Part shown: positions 25,490-35,358 of the stretch, piece after piece | Layout of the letters: each line of letters starts with the position of its first letter | Numbering within the stretch: the stretch's first letter is position 1 | Source: Terriglobia bacterium | GTDB lineage: Bacteria > Acidobacteriota > Terriglobia > UBA7540 | Assembly: GCA_020073545.1 (NCBI GenBank) | Contig: JAIQEZ010000001.1 | Span: 1 to 64,000 of the forward strand | Direction: 5' to 3' | Length of the DNA: 64,000 nt | Notes under the pieces: model-generated | The model's database searches: none | What the model was told of the DNA's origin: nothing | The model's input: only the letters and a program-made list of their open reading frames with translations | Made by a program: the position numbers and the translations under genes

Positions 25490-26925
25490 AGTTGCGGCCC
25501 CCGGGCGGCGGAAGGTGGCGGCGCGGGTTCCTCCTCCACAATCAGCACTTGGCGGGTCTCGTCGGACGCGGCAACTGGACTCCCCGGCGGAAAGCCTCGC
25601 GCCCACACGATCTGGCTCCCGCACGCCAGGACGGGCCAAAGCCTGCGGCGAACTTCCGGGATCCTGCGCTCGCGAAAAAGGTCCTTTAGCTTGCGCACCC
25701 CTCGGCTTCCCAAGGGCCAAAAACTATCCCCTGCCCACCAGTTGCGCAGGAAAAGCTGCCCCGGCAACTTCTGCGGGTCGAACCGCACAAGCCTATCTTG
25801 ATTATAAGCCCTGCCAGGGTCATCGCGATCAAGAAATTTGAAGCGGAAAGTACAGCCCAGCTCGGGAACTGTCAATTCTCCGGGGATGACCACGGCGTAA
25901 GAAAACCCCGTCTCCTCCGGGGCATGGGGAGCTAGACTCAGCACCAGCCAAGCGAATTCCTTGCGGGCGAGCACCCCTCCCGGGAGTCGTTGGCTTTTCC
26001 CGCTCTGAGCCTCGGCGGCAAAACGCAACAGCGCTTCGACGTGTGCGTGCGTCAGCCCGCGCAAGGAGCCCCGCACGACTTGCAGCATCTGGCGCAGCAC
26101 GCGCCGAGCCAAGGCGGGGGGGAACTCCCGCAGCGGCCGAATGGGAATACGCTCCTCCGACCCCTCCCGCACCCGCCAGGGATGCGCCCGGTCCCGCGCC
26201 TGACGCTCCAGGCAGGCTTCGTCGTCGCGCGCGCGGTCGGCAAGCTGCTTGAACAAGGGAATGATTGCCGGATTGAATTCCCTCGCGAGGAACGGCAGCA
26301 GCTCCAAGCGCACTTTGTTCCGCTGCAGGCGCGGATTGAGGTTCGAGGAGTCGACCCGGTACTCGAGATGCCGCGCCGCAATTTCCTGCATGATCTCGGC
26401 GCGCGTCAAGCTGAGAAAAGGCCGAACGACTTTGCCCTCCAGCAGGGGATAGATTCCGCCCAGGCCGCGCGTGCCCGTGCCGCGCAGCAAGCGCAGGAGC
26501 ACGGTTTCCGCCTGGTCGTTGGCGGTGTGCGCCGTGGCGACACGGTCGAGCCGACCCTGGTCGACGAGCGAAAAGAAAAAACGGTAGCGCACCTCGCGCG
26601 CCACGGCTTCCAAGTTGCGGCGGCGCTCGCGCGCCACACGCGCCACATCCGCCTCGCTGCGCAGATAGTCAAACCCGAGAGCTTCGGCGAGGCCGCGCAC
26701 AAAGGCTTCGTCGCCGTCGGACTCTGCCCCGCGCAGGTGATGATTGAAGTGTACGGCCGCGAGGGCGAGCCCCAGGTCGCGCGCCAGCAGCCTCAGGAAG
26801 TGCAGCAGCAGGACGGAGTCTGGCCCTCCTGAAACCGCCACCCCCACACGCTGGCCGGGGCGGAAAAACTCCTTGCGGCGCATTTCGAGCGACCAGCGGG
26901 CGTACAAGTCAGGTCGTTGAGACAT
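25486..26925 (-). CDS. tilS: tRNA(Ile)-lysidine synthase
   Basis: The 479-residue protein has the N-type ATP pyrophosphatase loop VAVSGGPDSVLLLHFL near residue 30, then HFNHHLRGAESDGDEAFV and TAHTANDQAETVLLRLLRGTG, diagnostic for TilS. The C-terminal domain that grips the tRNA acceptor is present (FLRNWWAGDSFWPLGSRGVRKLKDLF). It converts C34 of the AUA-reading tRNA-Ile to lysidine. It is translationally coupled to hpt. Confidence 0.96.
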   Translation of the reverse strand: MSQRPDLYARWSLEMRRKEFFRPGQRVGVAVSGGPDSVLLLHFLRLLARDLGLALAAVHFNHHLRGAESDGDEAFVRGLAEALGFDYLRSEADVARVARERRRNLEAVAREVRYRFFFSLVDQGRLDRVATAHTANDQAETVLLRLLRGTGTRGLGGIYPLLEGKVVRPFLSLTRAEIMQEIAARHLEYRVDSSNLNPRLQRNKVRLELLPFLAREFNPAIIPLFKQLADRARDDEACLERQARDRAHPWRVREGSEERIPIRPLREFPPALARRVLRQMLQVVRGSLRGLTHAHVEALLRFAAEAQSGKSQRLPGGVLARKEFAWLVLSLAPHAPEETGFSYAVVIPGELTVPELGCTFRFKFLDRDDPGRAYNQDRLVRFDPQKLPGQLFLRNWWAGDSFWPLGSRGVRKLKDLFRERRIPEVRRRLWPVLACGSQIVWARGFPPGSPVAASDETRQVLIVEEEPAPPPSAARGPQL

Positions 26926-26929
26926 GCCC

Positions 26930-27456
26930 AGGTCCCCTCTAGGGAGATTGTAGCACTGCGACCGGCAGTCGAGGCGGTTTCGGATCGGTTGTTGGCAAGT
27001 CGGAGAAATGAAGGGATCTACGTTCGGTCCCTGGATTCGCCGTGGCAGTGCGTTTATTCGGACGGACTCCGCGCCGCAATTCAGAGATTCCTAGATGATG
27101 GCACCCTGTCGCTGACTGAAGCCTACGGCTTCACCGTGCTGAGAATTGGAGGCAAGGTCCTTTTCCAGCGGCACATCCGCGGGAAGCATTGCATCTTCCC
27201 GTGGGCCGCAGCCTCTGCCGACGGTTGCCGGTTCACCATTTCGATCGGCAGGTTGACAGGGGTCAACATTAGAAGTACTCGACCTGGGGCGCCATTTTGC
27301 ACCTTGGCGCGTCGTCGTCTTCGACACCAGGAACCACAAACCGGTGGGTAGAATCAAGGTGGCCTGGCGTGCCGGTTTAGCTTTGTCACGGGATGGATCG
27401 ATGATCGTTTACGCAGAGGACGGAATGCTGAGACTCTTTGGCCTGCCGGGGGGGAC
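26930..27456 (+). pseudogene. Decayed beta-propeller-like protein gene
   Basis: One frame reads ...SLTEAYGFTVLRIGGKVLFQRHIRG and AAASADGCRFTISIGR. After about 27262 the continuation, VLDLGRHFAPWRVVVFDTRN, then KVAWRAGLALSRDGSMIVYAEDGMLRLFGLP, is in another frame. Together they read like blades of an acidobacterial WD40/beta-propeller protein, with one extra base near a run of four G. No start with a ribosome site is visible. I consider it a broken gene; a sequence error is possible. Confidence 0.5.
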
Positions 27457-27911
27457 CGGTGAGGGCAATGCTAGGGCTGACGCCGGTATGGCACCCCAAA
27501 GAGCAATCCCCCGAAATCCACTCCGGTGAAGGGGAAGCGACCCAAAGCCGGTTTTCACCTTCAGGACCTAAGCGCAAGAGTCCTTCGCATGCTCCGAACT
27601 CCGTTTCCGACGAATTCCCCAGCGCTGGGAGTCCGGGCCTGCGAGCTTACAAAGCCCCAATGCTGTTCCTCAAGTGGGTGTGCGCGGCGTTGTCTTGGGG
27701 GCACAAAAAGCGACGCGCGGCGAACCCAGGGGTCCGCCGCGCGCTTGCCATGACGTGCAGCCTACCTACTGAAGCACCTGCCGCGTGCACGGCGGTCAGG
27801 CGCGCCCGGACAGCGTCATGGCCGGCTGTGTCTCGCCGGCCGCCCCGCCGGGGCCTGCCGGTGCCCGTGGCGGGGGTTAGAGCGAGGGTCACAGCCGGGA
27901 CTCGACCACGT
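27457..27911. other. Spacer with GC-rich inverted repeats
   Basis: No defensible gene. A GC-rich palindromic patch near 27830-27870 includes gccggctgtgtctcgccggc. Long open frames here are products of GC bias and lack motifs or ribosome sites. Confidence 0.35.
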
Positions 27912-28157
27912 TCAAACCACCAAGTGCGCCCTCTCCTCCTCCTTCGGGGTTTCAGGTTGCAGGTAAGGCATCCAGGGTTCTTCGTATACCACCTGATAGC
28001 CCCTGACGTGGGCTTCCATGTCGTGATAGTAGTGAACGTGGAGGATGCTCGCGGGCTTGGTCTCCTTCGACCAATAGTTAAACGCTTCCTCCAAAACCAG
28101 TCGATTGGCCACATCAGGAATGACAATTGTTGTCGCCTTGAACAATTTCTCCTGCAT
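27912..28157 (-). CDS. Small conserved-type protein, 81 aa
   Basis: AAGGAG stands nine bases before the ATG, which supports translation. The product (MQEKLFKATTIVIPDVANRL...ILHVHYYHDMEAHVRGYQVV) is soluble and ends in a charged tail. It might be a dimeric alpha/beta-barrel-type small protein, but I do not recognise a family. Confidence 0.6.
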   Translation of the reverse strand: MQEKLFKATTIVIPDVANRLVLEEAFNYWSKETKPASILHVHYYHDMEAHVRGYQVVYEEPWMPYLQPETPKEEERAHLVV

Positions 28158-28360
28158 CGCGAGTGCTCCTTAGCCAGATTGATTCCCCCGGTGCGGTCCT
28201 TGGGAGACTCCACCCGTACCCTTCGCCCCCGGTCCACGCGCTCGGACACACGCCGTTCCGGCTTACTTATCGGCAAAGACCCCCCCCACTTGAATTAAAT
28301 GTCCCTCATGTTTGCCAAAAAGGATCGATCCGAGCGGCGGAAGACGACTGTGGGCGGACT

Positions 28361-28543
28361 TCAGCAGCAGCGAGTGGGATTGGAATACTTCCGGCGGAGT
28401 TCCGCGAGATAGAAAGTTTCCGGTGTCGGAGGTTCCTCGCCGCGCGCAGAGGCTTGCGCGCAGCAGCGGGCGTAGTCGTTTTCACCGCAAATCTCGCGAA
28501 GATAGTGCCAGAGGCGGTGCAGCAAGACGGAGATCGATGGCAT
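28361..28543 (-). CDS. ybdD: YbdD/YjiX family small protein
   Basis: The 60-residue product ends FYLAELRRKYSNPTRCC and has LWHYLREICGENDYARCC near its start. This matches the YbdD/YjiX family, whose hallmark is a C-terminal RCC-type ending and which is encoded immediately downstream of cstA/btsT transporters. That is exactly its position here, 110 bases after cstA. It probably modulates the transporter. Confidence 0.85.
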   Translation of the reverse strand: MPSISVLLHRLWHYLREICGENDYARCCAQASARGEEPPTPETFYLAELRRKYSNPTRCC

Positions 28544-28653
28544 CTTTATCTCTCGGGTGACAAGCGCTCAGCTTTCAGCCATCAGCGCTCAGCAATTTGC
28601 CGAAGAACCCGCTTTCGAACTCGAGCTGAGTGCTGTTTGCCGATCGCTGACCG

Positions 28654-30708
28654 CTAAGCACTTATCCTCGACAACTCCGCGGGCGCCTCATGGAGCGAAG
28701 GCTCTTTGCGTCGCAGCGCGTAGAGCCAACAGTGACGCGCGGACTCGATGACTATCACCAACACCAGCGCGGCGAACACCGCCGTGAGGGCGGCGTCGAG
28801 CCGGTCGTTGAAAATCAACCGTTGCGTCTCGACCACCTGGGCGGCAGGAATAGATTGCGTGGCGATCCTTCCGGAGAGCAGCCGCGCGTGCGCGAGGAAG
28901 CCGATGCGCGGGTCGGGATGCCCGATCTTCTCGACGCTCGCCGTCATGGTGACGGCCACCAGCCAGGCGAGCGGGGCGAGCGTCACCCAGCTCCAGCGTG
29001 CCTTGCCCATTTTGAGCAGGATCGTGGTGCACACCGAGAGCGCGATCGTGGCCAGGAGTTGGTTGGAGATTCCGAAGAGCGGCCACAGGCTGTTGATGCC
29101 GCCCAAGGGATCAATCACTCCTTGATAGAGGAAGTATCCCCAGGCGCCGACGATGAGCGCGCTGCTCAGCACCGCGCTCGGATACCAGCTGGTCCGCCCC
29201 AGAGGTTTCCAGAAATGTCCCAGCAGGTCCTGGAGCAGGAAGCGGCCCGCGCGCGTGCCGGCGTCGAGCAGGGTGAGGATGAAGAGCGCTTCGAACATGA
29301 TGGCGAAGTGATACCAGATCGCTTCGAGCGCGCCGCTGCCCAGTACTCTCGAGAAGATGTGTGCCATGCCCACGGCCAGCGAGGGTGCGCCTCCGGTGCG
29401 GTTGAAGAGTGTCTGCTCGCCAATCTGCCGCGCCAGTTGCGTCATCTGTTGCGCGGTCACCGGGAATCCCCAGGCGGAGATTGTGGCCGCGGCCTTTTCT
29501 GGCGCGACGCCCACCACGCCGGCGGGGCTGTTCACCGCGAAGTAGACACCCGGAGGCAGCACGGAAGCCGCCACCATGGCCATCACCGCCACGAACGATT
29601 CCATCAGCATGCCGCCGTAGCCCACCAAACGCGCCTGGCTTTCCTTGCGCAGCAGCTTGGGCGTGGTGCCGGAGGCGATCAGTGAGTGGAAGCCGGAGAT
29701 GGCGCCGCAGGCGATGGTGATAAAGCAGAAGGGAAAAATCTTGCCTGCGAAGATCGGACCCGTGCCGTCGGTGAAGCGGGTGAGGGGGGGCAGCAGCATC
29801 TGGGGATGCGCCGCCAGAATGCCGAGCGCCAGCAGCAGGATCGTGCCGAGTTTGACGAAGGTGCTCAGGTAATCGCGCGGCGCGAGCAGCAGCCACACCG
29901 GCAGCACGGAGGCGGCGAATCCGTAAGCGATGATCATCCACGCCAGGGCCGGGGCGCCGTAAGTGAAATACGGCGCGAGCAGCGCGGAGGCCGCCACGGC
30001 GCGGCCGCCGATGACTGCCCCCATCACCAGAAGGAAACCCAGGAGCGAAGCTTCCAGCACGCGGCCCGGGCGGATGTTGCGGAGATAGATTCCCATCAGC
30101 AGCGCGATGGGGATGGTCGCGGCGATGGTGAAGACGCCCCAGGGGCTCGACTTGAGCGCGTTCACCACCACCAGCGCGACCACAGCGATCACGATGATGA
30201 TGATGAAGAGCACGCCGAAAAGCGCCGCGTAGCCGCCCAGTTCGCTGATTTCGTCCTTGGCCATCTGGCCGAGCGATTTGCCGTTGCGGCGCAGTGAGCA
30301 GAAGAGCGTGACAAAATCCTGCACGGCGCCACCCAGCACGCCGCCGATGACGATCCAGAGCGTGCCGGGCAAGTAGCCGAATTGCGCGGCGAGAATCGGG
30401 CCAATCAGCGGGCCCGGCCCGGCGATGGCGGCAAAGTGGTGGCCAAAGACGACCCACTTGTTGGTGAGCACGAAGTCGCGGCCGTCTTCCAGGCGCTCCG
30501 CGGGCGTCGCACGCCGGTCGTTGAGTTCGAGAATCCGGTAGGCGATGAAGCGGCTGTAAAAGCGGTAGCCGAGGGCATAGAGACATCCGGCCGCCACAAT
30601 GAGCCACACGGCGTTGATCGGTTCCCCGCGCGAGGTGGCAATCACGCCCATCGCCAGCGCACCGGCGAGAGCCAACAAGATCCAGACGAGTCTCTTCCCG
30701 ATCGACAT
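28654..30708 (-). CDS. cstA: Carbon starvation protein A (CstA, pyruvate/peptide transporter family)
   Basis: I start at [12 protein letters not shown] (GAGG ten bases upstream). The 684-residue polytopic protein contains the family blocks [33 protein letters not shown] and [17 protein letters not shown], with about 16 membrane helices. CstA-family members take up pyruvate or peptides under carbon limitation. It is paired with ybdD. The spacer upstream is short and carries no recognised operator. Confidence 0.95.
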   Translation of the reverse strand: MSIGKRLVWILLALAGALAMGVIATSRGEPINAVWLIVAAGCLYALGYRFYSRFIAYRILELNDRRATPAERLEDGRDFVLTNKWVVFGHHFAAIAGPGPLIGPILAAQFGYLPGTLWIVIGGVLGGAVQDFVTLFCSLRRNGKSLGQMAKDEISELGGYAALFGVLFIIIIVIAVVALVVVNALKSSPWGVFTIAATIPIALLMGIYLRNIRPGRVLEASLLGFLLVMGAVIGGRAVAASALLAPYFTYGAPALAWMIIAYGFAASVLPVWLLLAPRDYLSTFVKLGTILLLALGILAAHPQMLLPPLTRFTDGTGPIFAGKIFPFCFITIACGAISGFHSLIASGTTPKLLRKESQARLVGYGGMLMESFVAVMAMVAASVLPPGVYFAVNSPAGVVGVAPEKAAATISAWGFPVTAQQMTQLARQIGEQTLFNRTGGAPSLAVGMAHIFSRVLGSGALEAIWYHFAIMFEALFILTLLDAGTRAGRFLLQDLLGHFWKPLGRTSWYPSAVLSSALIVGAWGYFLYQGVIDPLGGINSLWPLFGISNQLLATIALSVCTTILLKMGKARWSWVTLAPLAWLVAVTMTASVEKIGHPDPRIGFLAHARLLSGRIATQSIPAAQVVETQRLIFNDRLDAALTAVFAALVLVIVIESARHCWLYALRRKEPSLHEAPAELSRISA

Positions 30709-30959
30709 GGGCCGGTAACCTCGGAGCAAAGGAGTGCCGAGGGAATATACCACGGGCAGGGGCGAACGAAGACCGTCGCCATCCGCAGTTTTCCTGCATC
30801 TGGGTTATGGCGTTTTGCTATTGCCCGCAGCATGATTCTGTGGGCGGTTCGCGACTGCCCCGGTTCGCCATTTTGTGGTATGCTTGCCTCTCGGGCTTAC
30901 ACCTAAGTCAGCACCAACGAGTCGGCAGACAACCAACTCACGCCTTGAAGGAGGCAGCT

Positions 30960-31265
30960 ATGCGAATGCTTCTGCACGCCAAACTTCCCCACGAGCCTTT
31001 TAATGCCGCCGTGAAGAACGGCACCGTGGGAGAGAAAATGAAGCGCATCCTCGACGACCTGAAGCCGGAGGCGGTCTACTTCACCGAATACCAGGGCCGT
31101 CGCGGGGCGATCATGATCGTTAACGTGGAGGATCCGTCCAAGGTTCCGGCGTTTGCCGAGCCGTGGTTCCTTACGTTCAACGCCGATTGCGAGTTTCATA
31201 TCGTCATGACCCCCGCGGACCTGGCAAAGGCCGGCCTGGACGCGCTGGGTAAGAAGTGGGCGTAA
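30960..31265 (+). CDS. Small conserved-type protein, 101 aa
   Basis: AAGGAGG five bases before ATG fixes the start; a frame 153 bases longer has no site. The product MRMLLHAKLPHEPFNAAVKN...YFTEYQGRRGAIMIVNVEDPSKVPAFAEPWFLTFNADCEFHIVMTP looks like a compact ferredoxin-like alpha/beta fold of the DUF3303/YciI kind. Function unknown; it stands alone between cstA (divergent) and lipA. Confidence 0.7.
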   Translation: MRMLLHAKLPHEPFNAAVKNGTVGEKMKRILDDLKPEAVYFTEYQGRRGAIMIVNVEDPSKVPAFAEPWFLTFNADCEFHIVMTPADLAKAGLDALGKKWA

Positions 31266-31380
31266 GCGGGGTGGCGCGGCTCCGGCAGCAGGCGCCGCGC
31301 GTCTGCTGTTCACCCATAGGGGAAATCCAAACATCGCCCTTACCCGACTGCGGTTGTGTCACCCGGGCAGCCGGGATAGA

Positions 31381-32289
31381 ATGAATTCAGTTATGGGCGA
31401 GCTTGTACAAATCGGTTTGCCGCCAGCGGCGACGCGCCGGCCGGAGTGGCTGAAGGTGCGCATTCCGGGTGGCGACAACTATTTTGACCTGAAGCGGCTG
31501 ATGCGTGGACTCTCGCTGCACACGGTGTGCGAGAGTGCGCGCTGCCCGAACATGGGCGAGTGCTGGCAGCATCGTACGGCGACGTTCATGATTCTGGGAG
31601 AGCTCTGCACGCGCCGCTGCGGCTTCTGCGCAGTGCCGAAAGGCAAGCCGGGGGGCGAAGTAGACTGGGCCGAGCCCGAGCGCGTGGCCGAGGCCGCGGT
31701 GGGCATGGGACTGAAATACGTGGTGGTAACATCCGTTGACCGAGATGATCTCGAAGACGGGGGCGCCATGATCTTCGCCCGCACCCTCGAAGCGCTGCGG
31801 CGGCGAATTCCTGCTTGCCAGGTGGAAGTGCTGATTCCCGACTTTCGTGGCTCCGACGCGGCGCTCGAAATCGTGCTGCGTGCCCGGCCCGACGTGCTGA
31901 ATCACAACACCGAGACCGTGCCGCGCCTGTATCCCGTGGCGAGGCGGGGCTCGCGCTACGAGCGCTCCCTGCGCCTGCTGCGGCGCTCGCGCGAAATTGC
32001 TCCTGCCATTCCCACCAAGTCCGGGCTGATGGTCGGCTTGGGCGAAACCTTTGCGGAAGTTTGCGCGGTGCTGACGGACTTGGCCGCCGTGGGCGTCGAT
32101 ATCGTGACCATCGGCCAGTACCTGCGGCCCTCGGGCGAGCAATTGCCCGTGGCGCGCTTCTACTCACCGGGAGAATTTGCCGCCCTCAAACGGGAAGGCG
32201 AGCGCACGGGGATTCGCCACGTCGAATCCGGGCCGCTTGTCCGCAGTTCCTACCACGCGCACGAACAAAGCCAGAAACTGAACCAGTGA
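31381..32289 (+). CDS. lipA: Lipoyl synthase
   Basis: A radical SAM enzyme that inserts two sulfurs into octanoyl groups on lipoyl domains. Both clusters are visible: the auxiliary cluster CESARCPNMGEC and the radical SAM motif CTRRCGFC. The C-terminal VRSSYHA supplies the Ser ligand of the auxiliary cluster. Start is ATG of MNSVMGEL or the ATG four codons later; the protein is about 300 residues, normal for the family. lipB is not adjacent. Confidence 0.96.
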   Translation: MNSVMGELVQIGLPPAATRRPEWLKVRIPGGDNYFDLKRLMRGLSLHTVCESARCPNMGECWQHRTATFMILGELCTRRCGFCAVPKGKPGGEVDWAEPERVAEAAVGMGLKYVVVTSVDRDDLEDGGAMIFARTLEALRRRIPACQVEVLIPDFRGSDAALEIVLRARPDVLNHNTETVPRLYPVARRGSRYERSLRLLRRSREIAPAIPTKSGLMVGLGETFAEVCAVLTDLAAVGVDIVTIGQYLRPSGEQLPVARFYSPGEFAALKREGERTGIRHVESGPLVRSSYHAHEQSQKLNQ

Positions 32290-32339
32290 GCCGCTGGATC
32301 ACTGAGTCACTGATTCGATGATTCAGTGATTCAGTTTCT

Positions 32340-33341
32340 TCAGGGAAACTTCTGGTCGGGGTGGAGGCGCTCCAGGGCCTGGCCCGCCGCGTGGTGGACG
32401 GCCACGTCGACATCGGGAGTCTTCCCCGCCGTTTGCTGATAGACCTCGCGGTAAATGGCTTCGCCCTGCTGGGGTCTTCCCAGGCGACAATTCAAACTGC
32501 CGATGAGCGTCGGCCAGAGCGGGTTGCGCGGGTATTCCTGCTGCAACTCTCGGAAGAGGCGCAGCGATTTTTCGTACTGCTTTTCGCTGGCGCGCGAGTA
32601 GTCCTTGCCGAGGTAGAACTTGGCTTCGGCGCGAGCTAGCTCGCCCTTTTCGGCGCAGAGCTGGAGCTGGCGAAGGCCTTCCGTCCGGCTGCCGCCCGGG
32701 AGGCCGATAAATATGCTCAGAAACTTGACGATGGTCGAGAGCGTGTCGACGAAGTAGTTGTAAATACCCACGCCCAGATAGGCGTCTGTAAGGTTGGGGT
32801 CGAGGGCGAGCGCCCGCAGGAGATTCGCGCGCATCTTTTTCCCAGCGCGGGCAGTGGGCAGGTCACGGTCGTGCAGCCCCTCCAATCGGGCGCGCAAGGC
32901 ATAGGCAAACCCCTCGTAGAGATAGCTGCGCGCAAGGTCCTGGCGGGCGCGGATACGGGCTTCCGCTTTGCGAATCGCAACGTTAATGAGGTCGTTGCAG
33001 TGCGAGTCGTAAGCCGTGGCTTCCAGGTTGGCGACGTCGAAGACGTCGGGATCGATCAGGTTGGCCGAATCATAGTAGATCTTCCACCAGGTCGCGTTGG
33101 CTTCCAGCACATAGCCCAGGGGTGACTGCGGGTCGTTCCGTTGAATCTGCTGGAAGATTTCGATGGCGGCGTTCAGGTCGCCGTTCATCATCAGGTCGAG
33201 ACCGGGCCCGGCGTGCCGGCGGGCCTCTTCGTCGCTCCATCGCCCCGGCTGGGCGAGCGCCGGGCGGCTGGCCGCAAAGCCCACGCACGCAATGACCGCG
33301 GTCAGCAGCAAGTACTTCCTCACCGCGCTTTGTTTCCGCAT
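32340..33341 (-). CDS. Exported TPR-type protein
   Basis: The 333-residue protein has a signal peptide (YLLLTAVIACVGFAASRPALA). Helical repeats follow with TPR spacing, e.g. GPGLDLMMNGDLNAAIEIFQQIQRNDPQSP and AKFYLGKDYSRASEKQYEKSLRLFRELQQEYPRNPLWP. A hydrophobic stretch near residue 215 (VKFLSIFIGLPGG) may be membrane-associated. Periplasmic scaffold function is likely. Its 3' end faces lipA across a short spacer of repeated 'tgattcagtgattca' words. Confidence 0.7.
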   Translation of the reverse strand: MRKQSAVRKYLLLTAVIACVGFAASRPALAQPGRWSDEEARRHAGPGLDLMMNGDLNAAIEIFQQIQRNDPQSPLGYVLEANATWWKIYYDSANLIDPDVFDVANLEATAYDSHCNDLINVAIRKAEARIRARQDLARSYLYEGFAYALRARLEGLHDRDLPTARAGKKMRANLLRALALDPNLTDAYLGVGIYNYFVDTLSTIVKFLSIFIGLPGGSRTEGLRQLQLCAEKGELARAEAKFYLGKDYSRASEKQYEKSLRLFRELQQEYPRNPLWPTLIGSLNCRLGRPQQGEAIYREVYQQTAGKTPDVDVAVHHAAGQALERLHPDQKFP

Positions 33342-33732
33342 AGATCAACCTGTTCGGGAACGAAACACCCCCACACAGAACCTCCAAGCCCCAAGGACTT
33401 CTGACCAGAATAAACGACGCGTTTGGAAATGGCAAATCCCCTCGCCCCTTGGAATTGCCCAGGTACATCGTATCCCCCCTGTGGGGTTGAAGTGTTTCGG
33501 TGAAAGGAGGAGGAGGGATACATATGATCCGGTCTTCGAACGGGTGGTGGGCTTTGAGGCGGTGGTCTTGGACTAGCTTATCTAAACATTGCCGTACTTA
33601 ACCCTGTGTGTGCAGCCGTTCTCTGAGCCATTCCATTGTCCGGGGAGTAGAGGATACGGTCGATTGGTTGACGCTTGCGCGGCGACCCCTGGCACGAGCG
33701 ATTCCTTTGGTTGCGCGGTACCCGGGGCCATT
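33342..33732. other. Spacer without recognisable gene
   Basis: No open frame with a ribosome site or recognisable motif. It separates two leftward genes, so promoter elements for the TPR gene may lie near its left edge; I could not identify a convincing -35/-10 pair. Confidence 0.35.
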
Positions 33733-34323
33733 CTACGCTTCCGAAGCGGAAGGCTTGGCGCGCAGTTGAGCCAGTTCCTGCGCTAGGCGCTCCAGCCGCT
33801 CGAGGACTTCACGGTGACGAGTCTCCTCCGGAGCCGGCTGCTTGGCGATGAAGGACAGCGTTCCGCCCGGCTCGAGGACGGCACGCTCGACGTCCGCCAG
33901 CGATGCGAAGCCCTGCCGGTGCGCCGCGGCCTCCAGCTCCGGCAGAGTGATCAGTTCCTTCTTCAAACGCCGCTTGAGGACTCTCCCCTTTTCGACCAGC
34001 ACGTCTTCATGGCCTTCCATGATGCGCTCGAGTTTGCCGTGTCCGTACAGACCGCGCACCACAAAGTAGTTCACGACCAGCAGCGTAGCGGCGCCGATCA
34101 CGCCGCCCGTGACCGTGTTGTCGTCACCGATGATGGCGTTCTGCACGGTATTCGAAAGTGTCAGCAGCACGACCAGGTCGAAAGGATTCAGTTGTGCGAG
34201 CTCGCGTTTGCCGGCCAGCCGCAACGCGACGATCAGAAATCCATAAACGATCAGCGGCCGCAGGATTTTTTCCAGGACCGGTAGCCCCAACACAAACATG
34301 TCAGACCAGAGTTTGGCGTGCAT
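33733..34323 (-). CDS. DUF421 (YetF-like) membrane protein
   Basis: The start is the ATG of MHAKLWSDMFVLG, preceded by AAGGAG at six bases. The 196-residue protein has three N-terminal membrane helices (VLEKILRPLIVYGFLIVALRL; NPFDLVVLLTLSNTVQNAIIG; GVIGAATLLVVNYFVV). The YetF cytoplasmic domain follows, with VLVEKGRVLKRRLKKELIT and a final coiled tail. The block ALRLAGKRELAQLNPFDLVVL is diagnostic. Members are implicated in spore or membrane functions; role here unknown. Confidence 0.85.
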   Translation of the reverse strand: MHAKLWSDMFVLGLPVLEKILRPLIVYGFLIVALRLAGKRELAQLNPFDLVVLLTLSNTVQNAIIGDDNTVTGGVIGAATLLVVNYFVVRGLYGHGKLERIMEGHEDVLVEKGRVLKRRLKKELITLPELEAAAHRQGFASLADVERAVLEPGGTLSFIAKQPAPEETRHREVLERLERLAQELAQLRAKPSASEA

Positions 34324-34644
34324 GGTTCGCTCCTTGTGCGGTAGGACTGCAGCGTGGATCATCACGACCGGTTGCGGCCTCGGGAGAGTGCGGAGGATGA
34401 CCCGCGAGCAGATTACCATGCTTCGTTGTCGCCGGCGAAACGGAGCCTCCAGGGCAGGCGCCGTCAGTCCGCGCAATACGCCATCCCGGCGCCGACGCCA
34501 CTTGAGCGGGATCAATTTCTGCTGCCGGTTTCTCATTGACTAACGGCTGCGGCAGGTGCAAAATTTTGTTTGGGGTTGCCGGGGATAAAACCATTTCAGG
34601 ATATCGGGAATCAATATCCCCGACTGCAGACGGGCATCACAATT

Positions 34645-35124
34645 ATGCAAAACAAGAAGTGGAAGTTTGGGATCGGCATCGGCATTATTCTCGCTGTTGT
34701 GGCCTGGGAAGCCGTCTCCGGGTTCCAGCAAAGCAAGACCTACTATGTGACGGTGAACGAGCTCACCCAGGGACAAGCGGCGCGGCGCCACGTGCGGGTC
34801 GGAGGCTTGGTTGCGCAGGGGTCGATTGAGCGCCGGGGCGGAAAACTCACCTTCCGGCTCGCCCAGGATGCGAACTCCATTCCGGTGACCTATGTGGGAA
34901 CCGAAACCCTGCCGGACACTTTCAAAGACGACGCGCAAGCGATTATTGACGGGGATTATCTGGCCAGCGGCGAGTTCCGCGCCGAGAAAATCCAGGCCAA
35001 GTGCGCTTCCAAGTATCAGGCTGCACCGGGTTCCCAGGGAGCAAACAAGAGCCCGGTCGCCGCGCTCGGCCCCGATCATCAATTTGGAAAGAGCACGCTA
35101 TCGGGGCTCGGCAGCTCACAATAA
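34645..35124 (+). CDS. ccmE: Cytochrome c maturation haem chaperone CcmE, Cys-type variant
   Basis: The 159-residue protein has one N-terminal membrane anchor (FGIGIGIILAVVAWEAV), then the OB-fold with VTVNEL, VRVGGLVAQGS and GDYLASGEFRAEKIQAKC. The haem-attachment motif is CASKY (C120, Y124) in place of HxxxY. CxxxY CcmE is known from Desulfovibrio and archaea, where Cys binds haem. It is the first gene of the ccm cluster. Ends with a Ser/Gly-rich tail. Confidence 0.9.
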   Translation: MQNKKWKFGIGIGIILAVVAWEAVSGFQQSKTYYVTVNELTQGQAARRHVRVGGLVAQGSIERRGGKLTFRLAQDANSIPVTYVGTETLPDTFKDDAQAIIDGDYLASGEFRAEKIQAKCASKYQAAPGSQGANKSPVAALGPDHQFGKSTLSGLGSSQ

Positions 35125-35140
35125 GCCCCAGGGCTTAGCA

Positions 35141-35295
35141 GGTTGCTGAAGAATGCCACTCACCTGTCATTCTGGTCCCGCCTTGCGGGAGAAGAATCCC
35201 AGCAGTTCTGGGCATCCAGTATATGCGGGGATCCTTCGTCGTCCCGCAAGGCGGGACTCCTCAGGATGACAGTCATCGGGAGTTTTTCAGTAACC
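35141..35295. repeat. MITE-like inverted-repeat element between ccmE and ccmF
   Basis: About 155 bp whose two halves are long imperfect inverted copies. Termini are GGTTGCTGAA and TTTTTCAGTAACC, with inner arms 'gtcccgccttgcgggag' and 'cccgcaaggcgggac', and 'tgtcattctg'/'aggatgaca'. There is no coding capacity. The form fits a non-autonomous palindromic element. It splits ccmE from ccmF. Confidence 0.65.
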
Positions 35296-35358
35296 TGTTA
35301 GGACCAAATTCTATCGGCGGCTTTCGTCCCAACAAGAGCGGCCTTTCTCGGGGTTTCT

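Noticed and set aside
27438..28298. 286-codon plus-strand frame across the 81-aa gene
   Set aside because: Composition typical of a shadow frame; the minus-strand 81-aa gene has a ribosome site and sensible protein.
29111..30799. 562-codon open frame overlapping cstA in another frame
   Set aside because: Arg/His/Pro-rich out-of-frame translation of the cstA coding strand; CstA is unmistakable.
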